Positions 1-10,130 of a stretch of DNA of 64,000 nt are shown here, one piece after another (the first letter of the stretch is position 1; each line of letters begins with the position of its first letter). Position numbers and translations under genes: made by a program. The stretch covers positions 753,947,823 through 754,011,822 of the forward strand of contig NC_090438.1 of NCBI RefSeq assembly GCF_031143425.1, read 5' to 3'. The notes beneath the pieces were generated by a model that was not told where the DNA came from, made no database searches, and was given only the letters and a program-made list of their open reading frames with translations. Source of the DNA: Pleurodeles waltl. Taxonomy: Eukaryota; Chordata; Amphibia; Caudata; Salamandridae.

Positions 1-157
1 AGACAAAGTCTCCCTGTGCCGACTACAAGCGTTCTATCCTCCCTCTCTACCACTTGTGAATAGGCAACTGCAAAGAGTTCCCCCCGATACTCAGATCCAG
101 TCTATCCCCGAGTTTGGCCCTAGATATTCTTCGGCGTCTCTCTCTGAGATAGAATGA
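1..157 (+). pseudogene. 3' end of LINE ORF1 (partial)
   Basis: The frame is open from position 2 to a TGA at 155-157 and ends in residues SASLSEIE. It lies directly upstream of, and in frame with, the ORF2 reading frame. The ORF1-like protein of the second LINE ends similarly (SRASTIE), which is the main reason for the call. No domain is visible in this short piece, which is cut by the window edge. The ORF1 role (RNA-binding chaperone) is known for LINEs in general and is not shown here. Confidence 0.35.
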
Positions 158-178
158 CTAAGGGATGGTCCTTGGGAG

Positions 179-2944
179 GTGGCTTTGAGTAGTCTTGAAA
201 CCAAGCATATTAGCCATCCTGTCTTTAGTGACTCAACCTCTGTAATTCCAGCGATTCTGACAATTCCTCCCTGCAACCCTGGGCCTATCTGCCCGGATAC
301 CTCACCAGACAGGAACACGACCTATGCAATATCTGGTGAAGTGAATAACCTACAGGGTGAGAAAGACATAGATCACTGCACACTTGTGGGGAATAGCATG
401 GCCTCTAGCTGCACCTCTCCCGGTAGGATACACTCCCTGACAGAAGCTGGGTTTTCTAAAACAACTGACTCCGATTTGGTTCTCAGCTGGAACATCGCAG
501 GGCTAGAAAGTAAACTGCAGAGCCCGGTATGGGGCCAATTCATTGATGAGCACCAGATCTGTCTTTTTCAAGAAACATGGGCACTGGGACCCAATTACAG
601 ACTAGGCTTTAAAAGCTATTGGGTTGCAGCACGCAAGACGCCCTGTGGGAGATCATCGGGAGGGCTTCTTATATGGTTAAGCAGTTCTCTTAGGTGTAAA
701 GCTGAAGCAATTGACATGGGCTGCCCAGATTTACAGGCCTTAGCAGTAACGATCTCTGAGGAGAGATCATTATTAATAATTAATATCTACAATAGGAGCG
801 TGGGAAGCCATTATGACTCTGAGGCCCTGTCCTCATTGGACAACTTCCTTAAAAATAATTCATCTCACTACATCTTGATTGGAGGGGATCTTAATGTTAC
901 ATTCGAGCCTAATCCCCTGGTCCAGGAGATATTTAAAGAAGAGGATGCCTACTGGGGCATCCCCCAACTAGTCTCCAACAAAAGACCTAGATTAAATAAA
1001 ATAGCTCACCTAGCGGCTGACATCACACTATCGCATGGTCTTCGAGCATGCAATGTTCGCTCCCGCTCAGATACTCATTTGCACCCTACCTTTAGGCGTG
1101 GAGGGCACAGGAGTCAGATTGATTATATACTCCTCGACATTCGTCTCTGGGGCCATATGTCTGATATGAGGGTACAAGAACATGTTGAAAGTGACCACGA
1201 TCCGCTGATTCTATTGACCAGAGGCCTCTTTTCTTCGCTTGAAACACCCCATTCTAAGGCTTACGCTCAACAGCTTGTCTTAACAAATAATAGGTGCAAC
1301 ATAAAATGGGAGTCTGTTATTTCATCACCCGACCATCTTACAACAATATATAACCTGGTAGCTAACCAAATGGAGTCTATGCTTCGATACAATGACACCA
1401 GTGATGGCGACAGGCTTTTAGCAGCCCACGGGGCACCATTTAATTCTCTAAAACATCTCTTCACGAAAGAGTTTACCAGCAGCTCCAACTCCAAGAAAAA
1501 GTGCTGTGCACGCTGGTTCAGCAACTCATGCAGGGAAGCTCAACTCAACCTATTGAAAGCCTTAAAAGAAGGCCATGCTCAGCTCATAAGAAAAGCTAGG
1601 AAGGATTATAAGAAGGAATGCTCTATGGCACGTAGAAGCTGGGAAGAGGCTAGATGGGATGCTATCCTAGAGACTGCTAAACCCAATGATACCTCCAGGT
1701 TCTGGAAACTAATAGCTGACGACTGTAGAGACTCTGCCTCTGCTCCCGGCTCCTCAATTCTCTCTGCAGCATGGGTCGACCACTTTAGTCTATTGTACGA
1801 AGCCCCATCTGAAGCATCTCCCAGGACCCTCGATGCCCCTAAATTTCTAGGGGCCACACCGATTAAATTCACTCTATCTGAAACAAGAGTTGCAATAGAC
1901 TCATTGAAGTGGGGAAAGGCCCCTGGTCCAGACAAGATTCCGGGCGATCTTTACAAGTCAAGTCCGGATGTATGGGCTCCTTATCTTAACCTAATCTGCA
2001 ACGCAATTGCAGCAGGAGCCCCTGCCCCATCCTCTTGGAAAGGGGCTGAGATACTTCCCATCTTCAAAAAAGGCAGCCCCAATAATCCAGCTAATTATCG
2101 ACCTATATGTCTTCTCGACAATTTTCAAAAAATCTATGCAAAACATCTTTTGTTCCATCTTGATGAATGGATCTTGGAGACTGAAGCTCTGTCTAATCTA
2201 CAAGCAGGGTTCAGACCAGCTGTGAGCACCATAGACCAAGCACTGAGATTTCTGGCAATCAAGTGGAAGAACGTGGACCTGGGGGGGGGAAATCTGTATG
2301 TGGTCTTTATAGACCTCAGAGCTGCATTTGACTTGATCCCCAGGAATATGTTATGGTCAACACTCTCTAATATGGGGGTTCCATCTGGCCTTCTGAAACT
2401 CATTATTCGATTGCACAATAATACCCATGCTCAAATCAGATGCGGTAAGGAGGGTGAGCTGACAGATCCTGTAGCCATCAAAAGAGGAGTCAGACAGTGT
2501 TGTGTCCTGGCTCCCACTCTTTTTTTACTTTACATAAACAACTGCATCCATTATTTAGAGAATTGCTTAAACGACTCGCCCAAATCAGCTGGAAAGAAAA
2601 TCCAGTGTCTGCTATCTGCGGACGACACAATCCTGTTAGCCAAATCTCCAATGGGAATGCAAAATCTGGTCAACCAATTCTGCGCTTTTTGCAGAGATTA
2701 TGGGTTGGATGTCAATGCAAATAAAACGAAACTCTTGATATTTAGTACTTCAAGGAAATGTCCGAGTGCCAGAATAGAAATGAACTCAATCCTGCTGGAG
2801 AAAGTGGAAGAATTTGATTACCTAGGTATTAGACTCTCGAACACAGGTAATTGGAAGGCAGCTATCGACAAAGGGGCACTTATTATAAGCCAAAGAGGTG
2901 GGGCCCTAGTACGCAGGTCCAGAAAGGCCCGAGTCCCCCTCTGA
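179..2944 (+). CDS. LINE ORF2: APE endonuclease and reverse transcriptase, frameshifted
   Basis: ORF2 nicks target DNA and reverse-transcribes the element RNA at the nick. The open frame follows the ORF1 stop; it opens on a GTG at 179, and the first in-frame ATG is at 398. The endonuclease begins near codon 102 (SWNIAGL), with GGDLNVT near 236, a DYILLD motif near 310 and the catalytic SDHDPL near 337. RT motifs follow: APGPDKIPGDLY near 581, NYRPICLLDNFQKIYAKHL, FIDLRAAFDLIPR and RQCCVLAP. The catalytic box reads LSADDTILL near 812, where YADD is usual, and RQGC has become RQCC. The frame ends at 2944 because of an indel in the C-run 2935-2939. The product would be truncated and probably inactive. 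Confidence 0.85.
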   Translation: MALSSLETKHISHPVFSDSTSVIPAILTIPPCNPGPICPDTSPDRNTTYAISGEVNNLQGEKDIDHCTLVGNSMASSCTSPGRIHSLTEAGFSKTTDSDLVLSWNIAGLESKLQSPVWGQFIDEHQICLFQETWALGPNYRLGFKSYWVAARKTPCGRSSGGLLIWLSSSLRCKAEAIDMGCPDLQALAVTISEERSLLIINIYNRSVGSHYDSEALSSLDNFLKNNSSHYILIGGDLNVTFEPNPLVQEIFKEEDAYWGIPQLVSNKRPRLNKIAHLAADITLSHGLRACNVRSRSDTHLHPTFRRGGHRSQIDYILLDIRLWGHMSDMRVQEHVESDHDPLILLTRGLFSSLETPHSKAYAQQLVLTNNRCNIKWESVISSPDHLTTIYNLVANQMESMLRYNDTSDGDRLLAAHGAPFNSLKHLFTKEFTSSSNSKKKCCARWFSNSCREAQLNLLKALKEGHAQLIRKARKDYKKECSMARRSWEEARWDAILETAKPNDTSRFWKLIADDCRDSASAPGSSILSAAWVDHFSLLYEAPSEASPRTLDAPKFLGATPIKFTLSETRVAIDSLKWGKAPGPDKIPGDLYKSSPDVWAPYLNLICNAIAAGAPAPSSWKGAEILPIFKKGSPNNPANYRPICLLDNFQKIYAKHLLFHLDEWILETEALSNLQAGFRPAVSTIDQALRFLAIKWKNVDLGGGNLYVVFIDLRAAFDLIPRNMLWSTLSNMGVPSGLLKLIIRLHNNTHAQIRCGKEGELTDPVAIKRGVRQCCVLAPTLFLLYINNCIHYLENCLNDSPKSAGKKIQCLLSADDTILLAKSPMGMQNLVNQFCAFCRDYGLDVNANKTKLLIFSTSRKCPSARIEMNSILLEKVEEFDYLGIRLSNTGNWKAAIDKGALIISQRGGALVRRSRKARVPL

Positions 2945-3825
2945 ATACAATCGCAGAGATTTATAATGTTCAAATCCGTGCGGCGGCCCTGTATGGAGCG
3001 GAACTCTGGGGTTCGCACAGAAAATTGGATATCCTACAAACTAAAGAAAATCAATACCTCAGACAGATTTCTTGGCTAGGGATGGGCACATCAATGATCC
3101 CTCTCAGGTTAGACCTAGGTCTAAACAGTATTAAAACTATAGCGGGCCTGAGACCACTCTCCTACTGGATCCGTCTATGGAAAACAATTAAACTTCAGCC
3201 GTTCAGGGAGGCGATAAGAGATCTCATGGTTTCTCCCCAGGGCCCGGAAAAAATCCTTTGGCTGAAGGAGATGAAATCTGCCTGGAATGAAATAGGATTT
3301 CTCCAATATTGGAAACACCCAGAACTGATTCCCAACAACGCAAGGCAACTTGTTAAAAAAAGATATTGGGAGAAAATCAATGAAGATTCCGTTCACCATA
3401 ATGGGGTGGGCAGACTAACAACAGAATTTCTTCTACTCAAGCATGAACCCCGGCCTGAGAACTTTATGAATCTCCCTATTCCTCCACATGCCCGTGTCCT
3501 ATACCTCCAGTTAAGATATGGTATCTTGCCTGTCAACAGCTATACTGCTCGCTGGACATCAAGCAACTTTTTAACTCACAAATGTATTCTTTGCCACTAT
3601 TGTAAGGAAACAGCTGAGCATTTGCTGTTCTTCTGCCCTTTATACAGGAGACCAAGAGGGAGGTGGATTATTCCCCTCTGTAAAAACCTATCACTGCAGG
3701 ATAGAGCCAATGCCACTAGAATATGCAAATATGATACATCTACATTGGTAGTTAGCTCAGTCACTAAATATTTATCTGAGGCTTGGTCCATCCGTCGCAG
3801 GTTCATTTTAGCCAAGGGTTCGTGA
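2942..3825 (+). pseudogene. C-terminal part of LINE ORF2, displaced by frameshift
   Basis: Reading continues in the next frame right after the C-run break and runs to a stop at 3823-3825. It begins with residues PLNTIAEIYNV and includes LYGAELWG, then a long helical segment and a Cys/His cluster near 3592-3640 (CILCHYC...H...C) of the kind found at the C-terminus of several LINE ORF2 proteins, where it is thought to bind nucleic acid. There is no independent start at the join; the upstream ATG at 2851 is in an overlapping shadow frame. This is the tail of the same gene and not a second protein. Confidence 0.75.
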
Positions 3826-4068
3826 GTCGTTTAGGCACCTGCCCACAGAAGGTGATTTTACCAAGATATATACTGTATATATTTTTTTTCTTCTCTGTTT
3901 TTTATCCTTCAGAGGAGGCCTGAATTCTTTTATTGACGTGTACAGCCTTAACTTATATATGGTATTTTTAGGAATTTTACTAGGAATCCGTGGCACCCTA
4001 CATGAGTAGCAGAGCCTCCACAAGTCTATGGAGATGATCTTCCATTCGTAATTTGCCACGTTACCTGA

Positions 4069-4500
4069 TAAAGCATTTTGTATACGACAATGAATTTTAT
4101 CAGCTCACAAAATTATCAAGATACTTAGTTTTAGCCCTACGTTAGGCAACAGCTGTATATCTATTCCATGATAGCCATAAGTTTTTATGAAAGTCCTTTT
4201 ATCTTACGTACGTCCAATTCATTGTACTTTAAGCATGTTCACAGCACCAGTTTTGAGTTTTTTTTCTGTAACATCTACTCGCTAAAGCATTTCATATACG
4301 ACAATGAACTCTATTAGCCCATAAAATGACTAAGATACTGTGTAAAAGTTCCATGGAAGGCAATAGCTGCATATACTTGTCTGATAGACACTAGTTTTTA
4401 TCAAAGTCTCTTTTCTTTTTTCTTTATGTACGTACGTCTAATTTATTGCATTTTAAGTATGATCATAGCACCAGTTTTTTACTGCAACATTTTTACTTGA
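4069..4500 (+). repeat. ~210-bp tandem duplication in LINE 3' UTR
   Basis: Two imperfect copies: unit 1 about 4069-4279, unit 2 about 4280-4500. Shared landmarks in order are AAAGCATTT.ATACGACAATGAA, a TCAAGATACT-like block, GTACGTCCAATTCATTG versus GTACGTCTAATTTATTG, and CATAGCACCAGTTTT near the end. The copies have diverged by many substitutions and small indels, so the duplication is old. Confidence 0.75.
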
Positions 4501-4640
4501 TTGTTGGCCACCAGCTCCTATCTATACTATGTATGACTGTTATGTTGAATTTTAACGGTATCAAACTATTGTATAAGACTGCTACTTTTTTGAATTTTAA
4601 TGGTCTAAATCTTTAGACCGAATGAATAAATAAATAAAAT

Positions 4641-5105
4641 CTCACCACTTGTACTCAGTAGAGCCGCATAACATACTCCTTAACTTTAACATATTACGAA
4701 CACCCTTGTGACTCCACAATACTTTATTGTTGCAACATCTAAAACTAATCAAAGTGTAACAGTGTTACAGCTATCATAACACTTAGTAATAGGATCTAGT
4801 TGACTTCTCATATATCCACTAGTCTCACTGATAATATTGCGTATGCCTATTCTATACTATGTTTACAGAAACATAAAAATGCTCAGCTCCTAATATTCTC
4901 CGTACTTGTCAACACCAGAGCAGTACGCGCTCTATTGGCGACAAAAATGCAAAAACCCAGCACTCTCAAAACAACGTAATTTATGCATTCAGCTGATATG
5001 TTGTGGTTTAACCTTTTGCATTGCAGAGTTCAATCCTGAAAACTTATTTTTAATATGCTTACAAATACTGTTCCTTTGCAATGTATTGCTGCAGGTTTTC
5101 AGAGT
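4641..5105. other. Short AT-rich stretch with no recognised feature
   Basis: This lies between the LINE tail and the Sushi-like LTR. No convincing reading frame, RNA gene or terminal repeat is visible. Confidence 0.5.
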
Positions 5106-5191
5106 GTGTTAGGGTGTGGCCCCTTTCCAGGGCCTTCCAGAGACTTTCCCTGCAACATGCCTGGGCGTGGTTCTGGGCTGGGCCAAGACTC

Positions 5192-5198
5192 TATAAAA
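5192..5198 (+). promoter_or_regulatory. TATA box of the Sushi-like LTR
   Basis: TATAAAA sits in a GC-rich block about 86 bp after the proposed LTR start TGTTAGGG. The position relative to the LTR start and downstream gag is that of a retrotransposon promoter. The LTR's 3' boundary cannot be placed because there is no second LTR to compare. Confidence 0.6.
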
Positions 5199-5466
5199 CA
5201 GAGCCAGCCCAACTCCCAGTGCTCACTATTCAGAGGTCCCGGTGCAGAGCAGCAGCTTCTTCCTGAGCTCCTGTCCCGGCGGCCTATTTGGATCTTCCAG
5301 TCTTCTGCCCTTCATCCTTCATTGGTGATCATTGTTCCAGGCGGTAAGACGGTGGTTGGACTGTCCCGACACCGTTATTGAGAATTTTCATATTCTTGGT
5401 TGAATTCCTAAATTAGTAACAGATTACTTGCGCGCTACCATTTCTTGACATTTATATGGTAGTTTA

Positions 5467-5843
5467 CAAATAGGCAAGACGCGCGATTTGTTTCATAAAG
5501 GTTTGACTTTGTTATTCATTGCGTATTACCATTTCTTGACATTTACATGGTGGCCTAAGAATCGGCAAAATAAGCGCGATTCGTTTCATTGTACTTTGAT
5601 CTTGTTATTTATTGTGAGCTGTTATTTCTTGACATTTACATCGTGTTTTACGAATCGGCAAGACGCGCGATTCGATAAATGATGATTTGACTTTGATATT
5701 CATTGCTTGGTATTTTACATGGTGACACTCGAATCGGCAAGATGCACGATTCTCTCCTCGAGTTTATTTCATGTTGTTTATTGTATGCCACTATTCTAAG
5801 ATATTTATTATGTAATATTCAAATTGACAAGTTATGTGATTTG
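5467..5843 (+). repeat. Five ~90-bp tandem repeats with a palindromic core
   Basis: Cores at about 5467, 5558, 5651, 5730 and 5820. The best core is CGAATCGGCAAGACGCGCGA followed by TTCG, whose ends CGAATCG and CGATTCG are complementary, so each unit can form a hairpin. Between cores are TTTGACTTTG.TATTCATTG and TTCTTGACATTTACATGGT blocks. The first and last units are the most diverged. Confidence 0.8.
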
Positions 5844-5895
5844 TTTCCTGAATCCATATTGTGTTATTCATGGTGCACAATCCTTTTATGGTGTT

Positions 5896-5898
<3 letters not shown>

Positions 5899-5945
<47 letters not shown>
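5899..5945. repeat. (TA)n microsatellite
   Basis: About 23 uninterrupted TA dinucleotides directly after the last leader repeat. Confidence 0.95.
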
Positions 5946-5947
<2 letters not shown>

Positions 5948-6508
5948 GCAATATGCGCAATTTGTGTTGCAACATTTTAAGAGTACACAGAAGACCAAAG
6001 TTTCTAGATGCAATATTGTATGGTCCTAGTATACATTCTCAAAACAGGATTTATATGACTGGTTTAAAATTTAGTCAGAATGTTTTTTCTGATTCTCATG
6101 TAAAGGAAAGTATTTGAATAAGAAAGTTTTCATTTAATTCATCTTGATTCCCCTACAGGTATCCGGCTATCTTGAAACGTAGTCATTTTTAACTTAACTC
6201 TTAGATTGTTCATGTTTTCAGAGTGACTAGGCTTAGAATCATAGTCTAGTATTGATTTCAGGAGATATAATTTTCATATTGTGTGTTATAACCTTTTTCT
6301 TACTACAGGTCTCCTTCCCAGCTGTTCCCTTCCTAATCCCCTCTTCCCCTCTTGAACTCTCTCAGTCTCTGTGATTTATCTATCAGAGTCTTGGAGCTGT
6401 TCAGTGGTGGACGTGTTGGGAACGTGCACAGACCCCGAGGATCTGGTGACTCTGACAGAATAGTGAGCACACGAATTATTATCCTCCTGGCTTGTGTATG
6501 TTCTCAGC

Positions 6509-7500
6509 ATGGCCAAGCTAGACGAGTTAGTCAATGCTATCACCCAGCTCCAAGCAGAGGTGGTATCATCCAAAGAATTGACAACTAGCTTAGCAGAGAG
6601 AGTGAGTCAGTTGCAAGATAAGGTAGAGAAGAAGGAACAAAGTCCCACAGGTGTGTCTTGGCTAGGTACTTCTTCTCAGGCTTCTGGAAGTAATCCGATT
6701 TCCCTAAATGTTCCTTCTGCAATTCCTTTAGCTCCCCCAGAACGTTTCTCAGGTGACCCTTTGAAAGCGCAATCTTTCCTGGTTCAAGTGGAACTACACT
6801 TCACCTGCAGACCAAATACTTTCCCCGATGCCCAGTCCAAAGTAGCTTTCTTGTTATCATATCTGTCTGGGGATGCAGCTACTTGGGCAATTCCTCTTGT
6901 GCGTAAAAATAGTCCCTTGTTGTACAACTGGAGAAATTTTGTTCGTGAATTTGAGAGAGTTTTTGATCGTAGAACTGTAACACAGTCAGCAGATCGTGAA
7001 TTATTAGATTTACGCCAAGGGAATCAAGACCTAGTGTCGTATTTAGCCAACTTTAACTGGCTGGTTGCCGAGACATCCTGGCCAAAGAAAAACAAGCGGT
7101 CTTGTTTTACAAGGGACTCAAAGAGGAACTAAAAGATATCTTAGCGCAAATCGACCCACAACCTACAGACTGTCAAGAATTAATCAATCTTGTCTTGAGA
7201 CTTGATCATCGTTTAGCAGAACGTATAGGAACGCGCAAAAAGATTGAAAAGTATTCATGGTGTGTTCATGATAACAGAGACTCAAGAACCCTGAAAGAAA
7301 GAACGCCGGAACCGATGGAAATTGGAACCATAAGAAGACCTTTGACCAAAGATGAAAAGGACCAATGCAGAAAAAATAGACAATGTCTTTATTGTGGACG
7401 AAAAGGTAATTTTGCCAAAGATTGTCCAATCAAACCAAAGAACAAGCAAGGTCCTGTTCAGAAGGTCGCAGCCAATGCACAAGTCGAGTTGGAAAACTAA
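6509..7500 (+). pseudogene. Gag of the Sushi-like gypsy, frameshifted
   Basis: Gag forms the particle and binds the element RNA. The chosen start is the ATG at 6509 (MAKLDEL), which opens a short coiled coil typical of this family. The capsid core follows (APPERFSGDPLKAQSFL, then LSYLSGDAATWAIPL). Near 7080-7110 the frame shifts; the capsid end (YKGLKEELKDILA) and zinc knuckle continue in another frame to a TAA at 7498-7500. The knuckle reads CLYCGRKGNFAKDC, with Asn where the metal-binding His of CCHC belongs. Frameshift and lost ligand both point to decay. Confidence 0.8.
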
Positions 7501-7952
7501 AACACCCAAGATGCAGAGAAGGGTTGCTCTTGGGTGTCACCATGGACCCTTCACAATCTAGACATCCTAAATTGGAAATAAGAGTTCAGGTCAAGAAAAA
7601 GATCTATTTCAAAAAAGCTCTAGTCGATTCTGGGGCTACTGGGAACTCTGTTGATGTCCAATTGGTTCGTGCATGGGTGATCCCATGTATTGAAAAGAAG
7701 ACCCCAGAAATCATCCAGGCAGTTGATGGAAAACCCTTGACTGGAGGTCCGGTAACTCTTCAGACTAATCCCTTGTCGATGATTTGTGAAGATAAGAATC
7801 AAAGAAAGAAACATAAAGAGAAAATCATCTTTGACGTGATCCATGCTCCCCAATATGGGATTATCCTCGGTTTGCCATGGTTAACTCATCACAATCCAGA
7901 GATCAATTGGGCAGAACGAAAAATCGTGTTCTCATCTGCGCTATGTAACTAA
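7422..7952 (+). pseudogene. Aspartic protease region of Sushi-like pol
   Basis: The protease matures Gag-Pol. The active-site motif is ALVDSGATGNSVD near 7620; usual wording in the group is LVDSGA.GNFID. The flap and C-terminal parts follow, ending in GIILGLPWLTHHNPEINW, a typical Sushi/Tf1-like junction to RT. The frame is interrupted by a TAA at 7950-7952 but RT continues in the same frame beyond, so this is a nonsense mutation. Residues before about 7540 are probably out-of-frame overlap with gag. Confidence 0.75.
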
Positions 7953-8726
7953 CAATGTCTCCAAAAGATTCAAGTACCAAAAGTTTGCAACTCTTACATA
8001 GCTACTGCTGCGGAGAAAGAAATTCAGCTGCCCAAGCAGTATTCATCTTACAAAGATGTATTTGATGAGAAAGGAGCAGAGACTCTACCTCCTCATAGAT
8101 CTTATGACTGTCAAATTGATCTAGCCCCAGGTGCGATACTTCTCAACTGTCGTGTATATGCCCTGTCAGAACATGAAAATCAACATTTACGAAAATAACT
8201 GGATCAATTTTTGGAGAATGGCTTCATTCGCCCCTCCAAGTCTCCTGCAGCTTCGCCTTTGTTTTTTGTTCCAAAAGCTAATGGAGAACTTCGAACTTGC
8301 ATCGACTATAGGGGTTTGAACAAAGTCACCATCAAGAATAAATATCCTTTACCCCTAATTCCGGTCTTATTGGAACAAGTAAAGAGAGCAAAAATCTACA
8401 CGAAGCTTGACCTTCGAGGTGCTTATCATTTGGTCAGAATGAGAGAGGGTGACGAATGGAAAACAGCGTTTAAGACAAGATATGGTCTTTTTGAATACAC
8501 CGTCATGCATTTTGGTCTGTGTAATGCTCCAGCAGCATTTAAATTTTTCTTGAATGACGTTCTTAGAGAGTACCATGACATATTTGCACTAGTCTACATC
8601 GATGACATTTTGATCTACTCAGACAATGAAAACGAACATGTCCAACATGTCAAGAAAATTCTTGCAGCCCTTCGAAAACACCATTTACCAAGCGTCAGTT
8701 TCATGTCACCACAGTTGAGTTTTTAG
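7953..8726 (+). pseudogene. Reverse transcriptase of Sushi-like pol
   Basis: The frame continues from the protease, with a second in-frame TAA at 8196-8198. The connection (YKDVFDEKGAETLPPHRSYD) and all main RT motifs are visible: [46 protein letters not shown] and the catalytic YIDD near 8599. A frameshift around 8683-8692 moves the end of the domain ([13 protein letters not shown]) into the next frame; the original frame stops at 8726. The two stops and this shift make it non-functional, although catalytic residues are intact. Confidence 0.85.
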
Positions 8727-9322
8727 GGGTTATTCTTACCGCTCAAGGTATGGTGATGGCAGAAAAGAAAATAAAAGCCGTATCTGATTGGCCCACCCCA
8801 AAGACTGTTTGTGATGTACAATGTTTCCTGGGGTTTGCAAATTTTTACCGGAGGTTCATAAATCATTTCTCCCTGACAGTGGCTCCAATCACTAAGCTAA
8901 TAAGAAAGAAAGAAAAGTTTGTATGGTCCCCAGAAGCTGATCAAGCCTTCTCGACTTTGAAGGAAGCTTTCTCCACTGCCCCAGTCTTGACTCATCCTGA
9001 TGCGAATCAACCTTTCATAGTAGAAGCTGATGCTTCAGATGTAGCAATAGGAGCCGTCTTATCACAACGAAATAAAGACCCTGGTCAACTTCATCCTGTA
9101 GCTTATATGTCTCGGAAGTTGAACGAAGCCAAACAGAACTATGTCATTGCTGAAAAAGAGCTTCTGGCGATTCGTGACGCCTTTAAAGAATGGAGACATC
9201 ATTTGTTGGGTGCCAAATACACTGTCACAGTATATACTGATCATCGTAATCTTCAATTCATGAGTTCCGCCAGACTTTTGACCCCTCAGCAATTATGCTG
9301 GATGCTTTTTTGCCGAATTTGA
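8691..9322 (+). pseudogene. RT thumb and RNase H of Sushi-like pol
   Basis: The continuing frame carries FLGFANFYRRFI, then RNase H motifs: EADASDVAIGAVLSQ (first catalytic Asp), AEKELLAIRDAF (catalytic Glu) and YTDHRNLQ (catalytic Asp). RNase H removes the RNA strand of the replication hybrid. A T-run near 9305-9310 causes the next frameshift; the last Asp motif (KADTLSRQ) is in the following frame. Catalytic residues look intact, so the damage is to the frame only. Confidence 0.85.
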
Positions 9323-10130
9323 TTTTGTAGTAACCTTCCGGCCTGGTAAAGATAATCGCAAGGCTGACACGTTGTCCCGTCAAGAATCTACCACATTGCC
9401 TGCATTTCAAGCCTCCAGAGCTATCATTGCTCCTGACAAGGTTCTATCTATCATAACAACTGAAGATTTCTTTGAAGAAATTTGCAACTCATTCACTGTT
9501 GAAAAATGGCAAACATGGGCCCAAGCAGATCCCAAAAGGTCAATCAAGCAAGGTTTACCCTTTCATGACGCTCGTTTGTTCGTACCCACTACCAAACTTC
9601 GCAAGATAGTGTTTCATTGGTTGCATGTTATACCTATGGCAGGTCACCCAGGTACTCCTAAAACTCTTGAACTGATCCAACGCTATTTTTGGTGGCCTAC
9701 CCTAACAAAAGATGTAAAAGCAATGGTAAACAACTGTGAAGTTTGTGCTCGCATTAAAACAAGTCATTCAAAACCAAAAGGGTTGTTACACCCACTTCCA
9801 ACCCCAAGTCGTCCATGGGAGCACATTTCTTTAGACTTTATTACCGGTCTGCCAGTGGTTCAACAGCATTCAGTAATTCTGGTGGTAGTAGATAGTCTCA
9901 CGAAATATGGACATTTCATCGCCTGTAAAAAATTGCCCACTTCTAGTGAATTGGCAACTATTTTACTGAACAGAGTGGTTCGTTATCATGGACTGCCAAA
10001 GGTTATCCTCTCCGATCGGGGGTCACAATTTTCCTCCAATTTCTGGAAGACATGGTGTAAAACGCTCAAGTTATTGCCAGGGGTTGAGAACAAATTGTAC
10101 AAAAGACCAGTTCCTCGTATTTCTACTTAA
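9306..10130 (+). pseudogene. Integrase of Sushi-like pol, C-terminally truncated
   Basis: Integrase inserts element cDNA into the chromosome. The HHCC zinc domain is present (HWLHVIPMAGHPG, then CEVCARIK). Two catalytic Asp residues follow (SLDFITGLP and VILSDRGSQF). Recognisable sequence ends after FWKTWCKTLKL near 10075, before the catalytic Glu region and the chromodomain expected in this clade. The last ~18 codons to 10130 do not look like integrase and probably read into unrelated DNA. Confidence 0.8.

Larger units (their letters stand above)
1..4640 (+). mobile_element. APE-type non-LTR retrotransposon (LINE), copy 1
   Basis: Order seen: end of an ORF1-like frame, an ORF2 with an endonuclease/exonuclease/phosphatase domain and a reverse transcriptase, a C-terminal Cys/His cluster, then a 3' UTR ending in GACCGAATGAATAAA and a short (AATA)n tail. 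The 5' end lies outside the window. A second LINE at 15.6-21.2 kb ends in nearly the same motif (GACCGAATAAA). The clade is not assigned; domain layout fits an APE-bearing vertebrate LINE of the CR1/I/L1 type. ORF2 carries a frameshift and two changed RT motif residues, so this copy is probably dead. Confidence 0.85.
5344..6308 (+). other. Putative leader intron of the Sushi-like element
   Basis: A good 5' splice site (GCG/GTAAGA, GT at 5344) lies about 150 bp after the TATA box. A pyrimidine-rich 3' splice site (CTTACTACAG) ends at 6308, about 200 bp before the gag start. Removing this would drop the repeat-rich leader and several upstream ATGs. An alternative acceptor (CCCCTACAG) lies at about 6158. 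Splicing is inferred from consensus only. Confidence 0.4.
5106..10075 (+). mobile_element. Sushi-like Ty3/gypsy retrotransposon, 3'-truncated
   Basis: The element opens with an LTR-like promoter block (TGTTAGGG at 5106, TATA box at 5192) and a long leader. Gag, protease, RT, RNase H and integrase follow in canonical Ty3/gypsy order. Gag wording (PERFSGDPLKAQSFL, FLLSYLSGDAATWA) is that of the Sushi-ichi group, the family from which mammalian PEG10 and RTL genes derive. Homology stops inside the integrase near 10075, before the catalytic Glu, and no 3' LTR is seen. Gag and pol contain at least three frameshifts and two in-frame stops, so this is a dead copy. Confidence 0.85.

Noticed and set aside
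5899..5945. (TA)n as a replication origin or cruciform site
   Set aside because: A simple microsatellite; nothing else supports a function.
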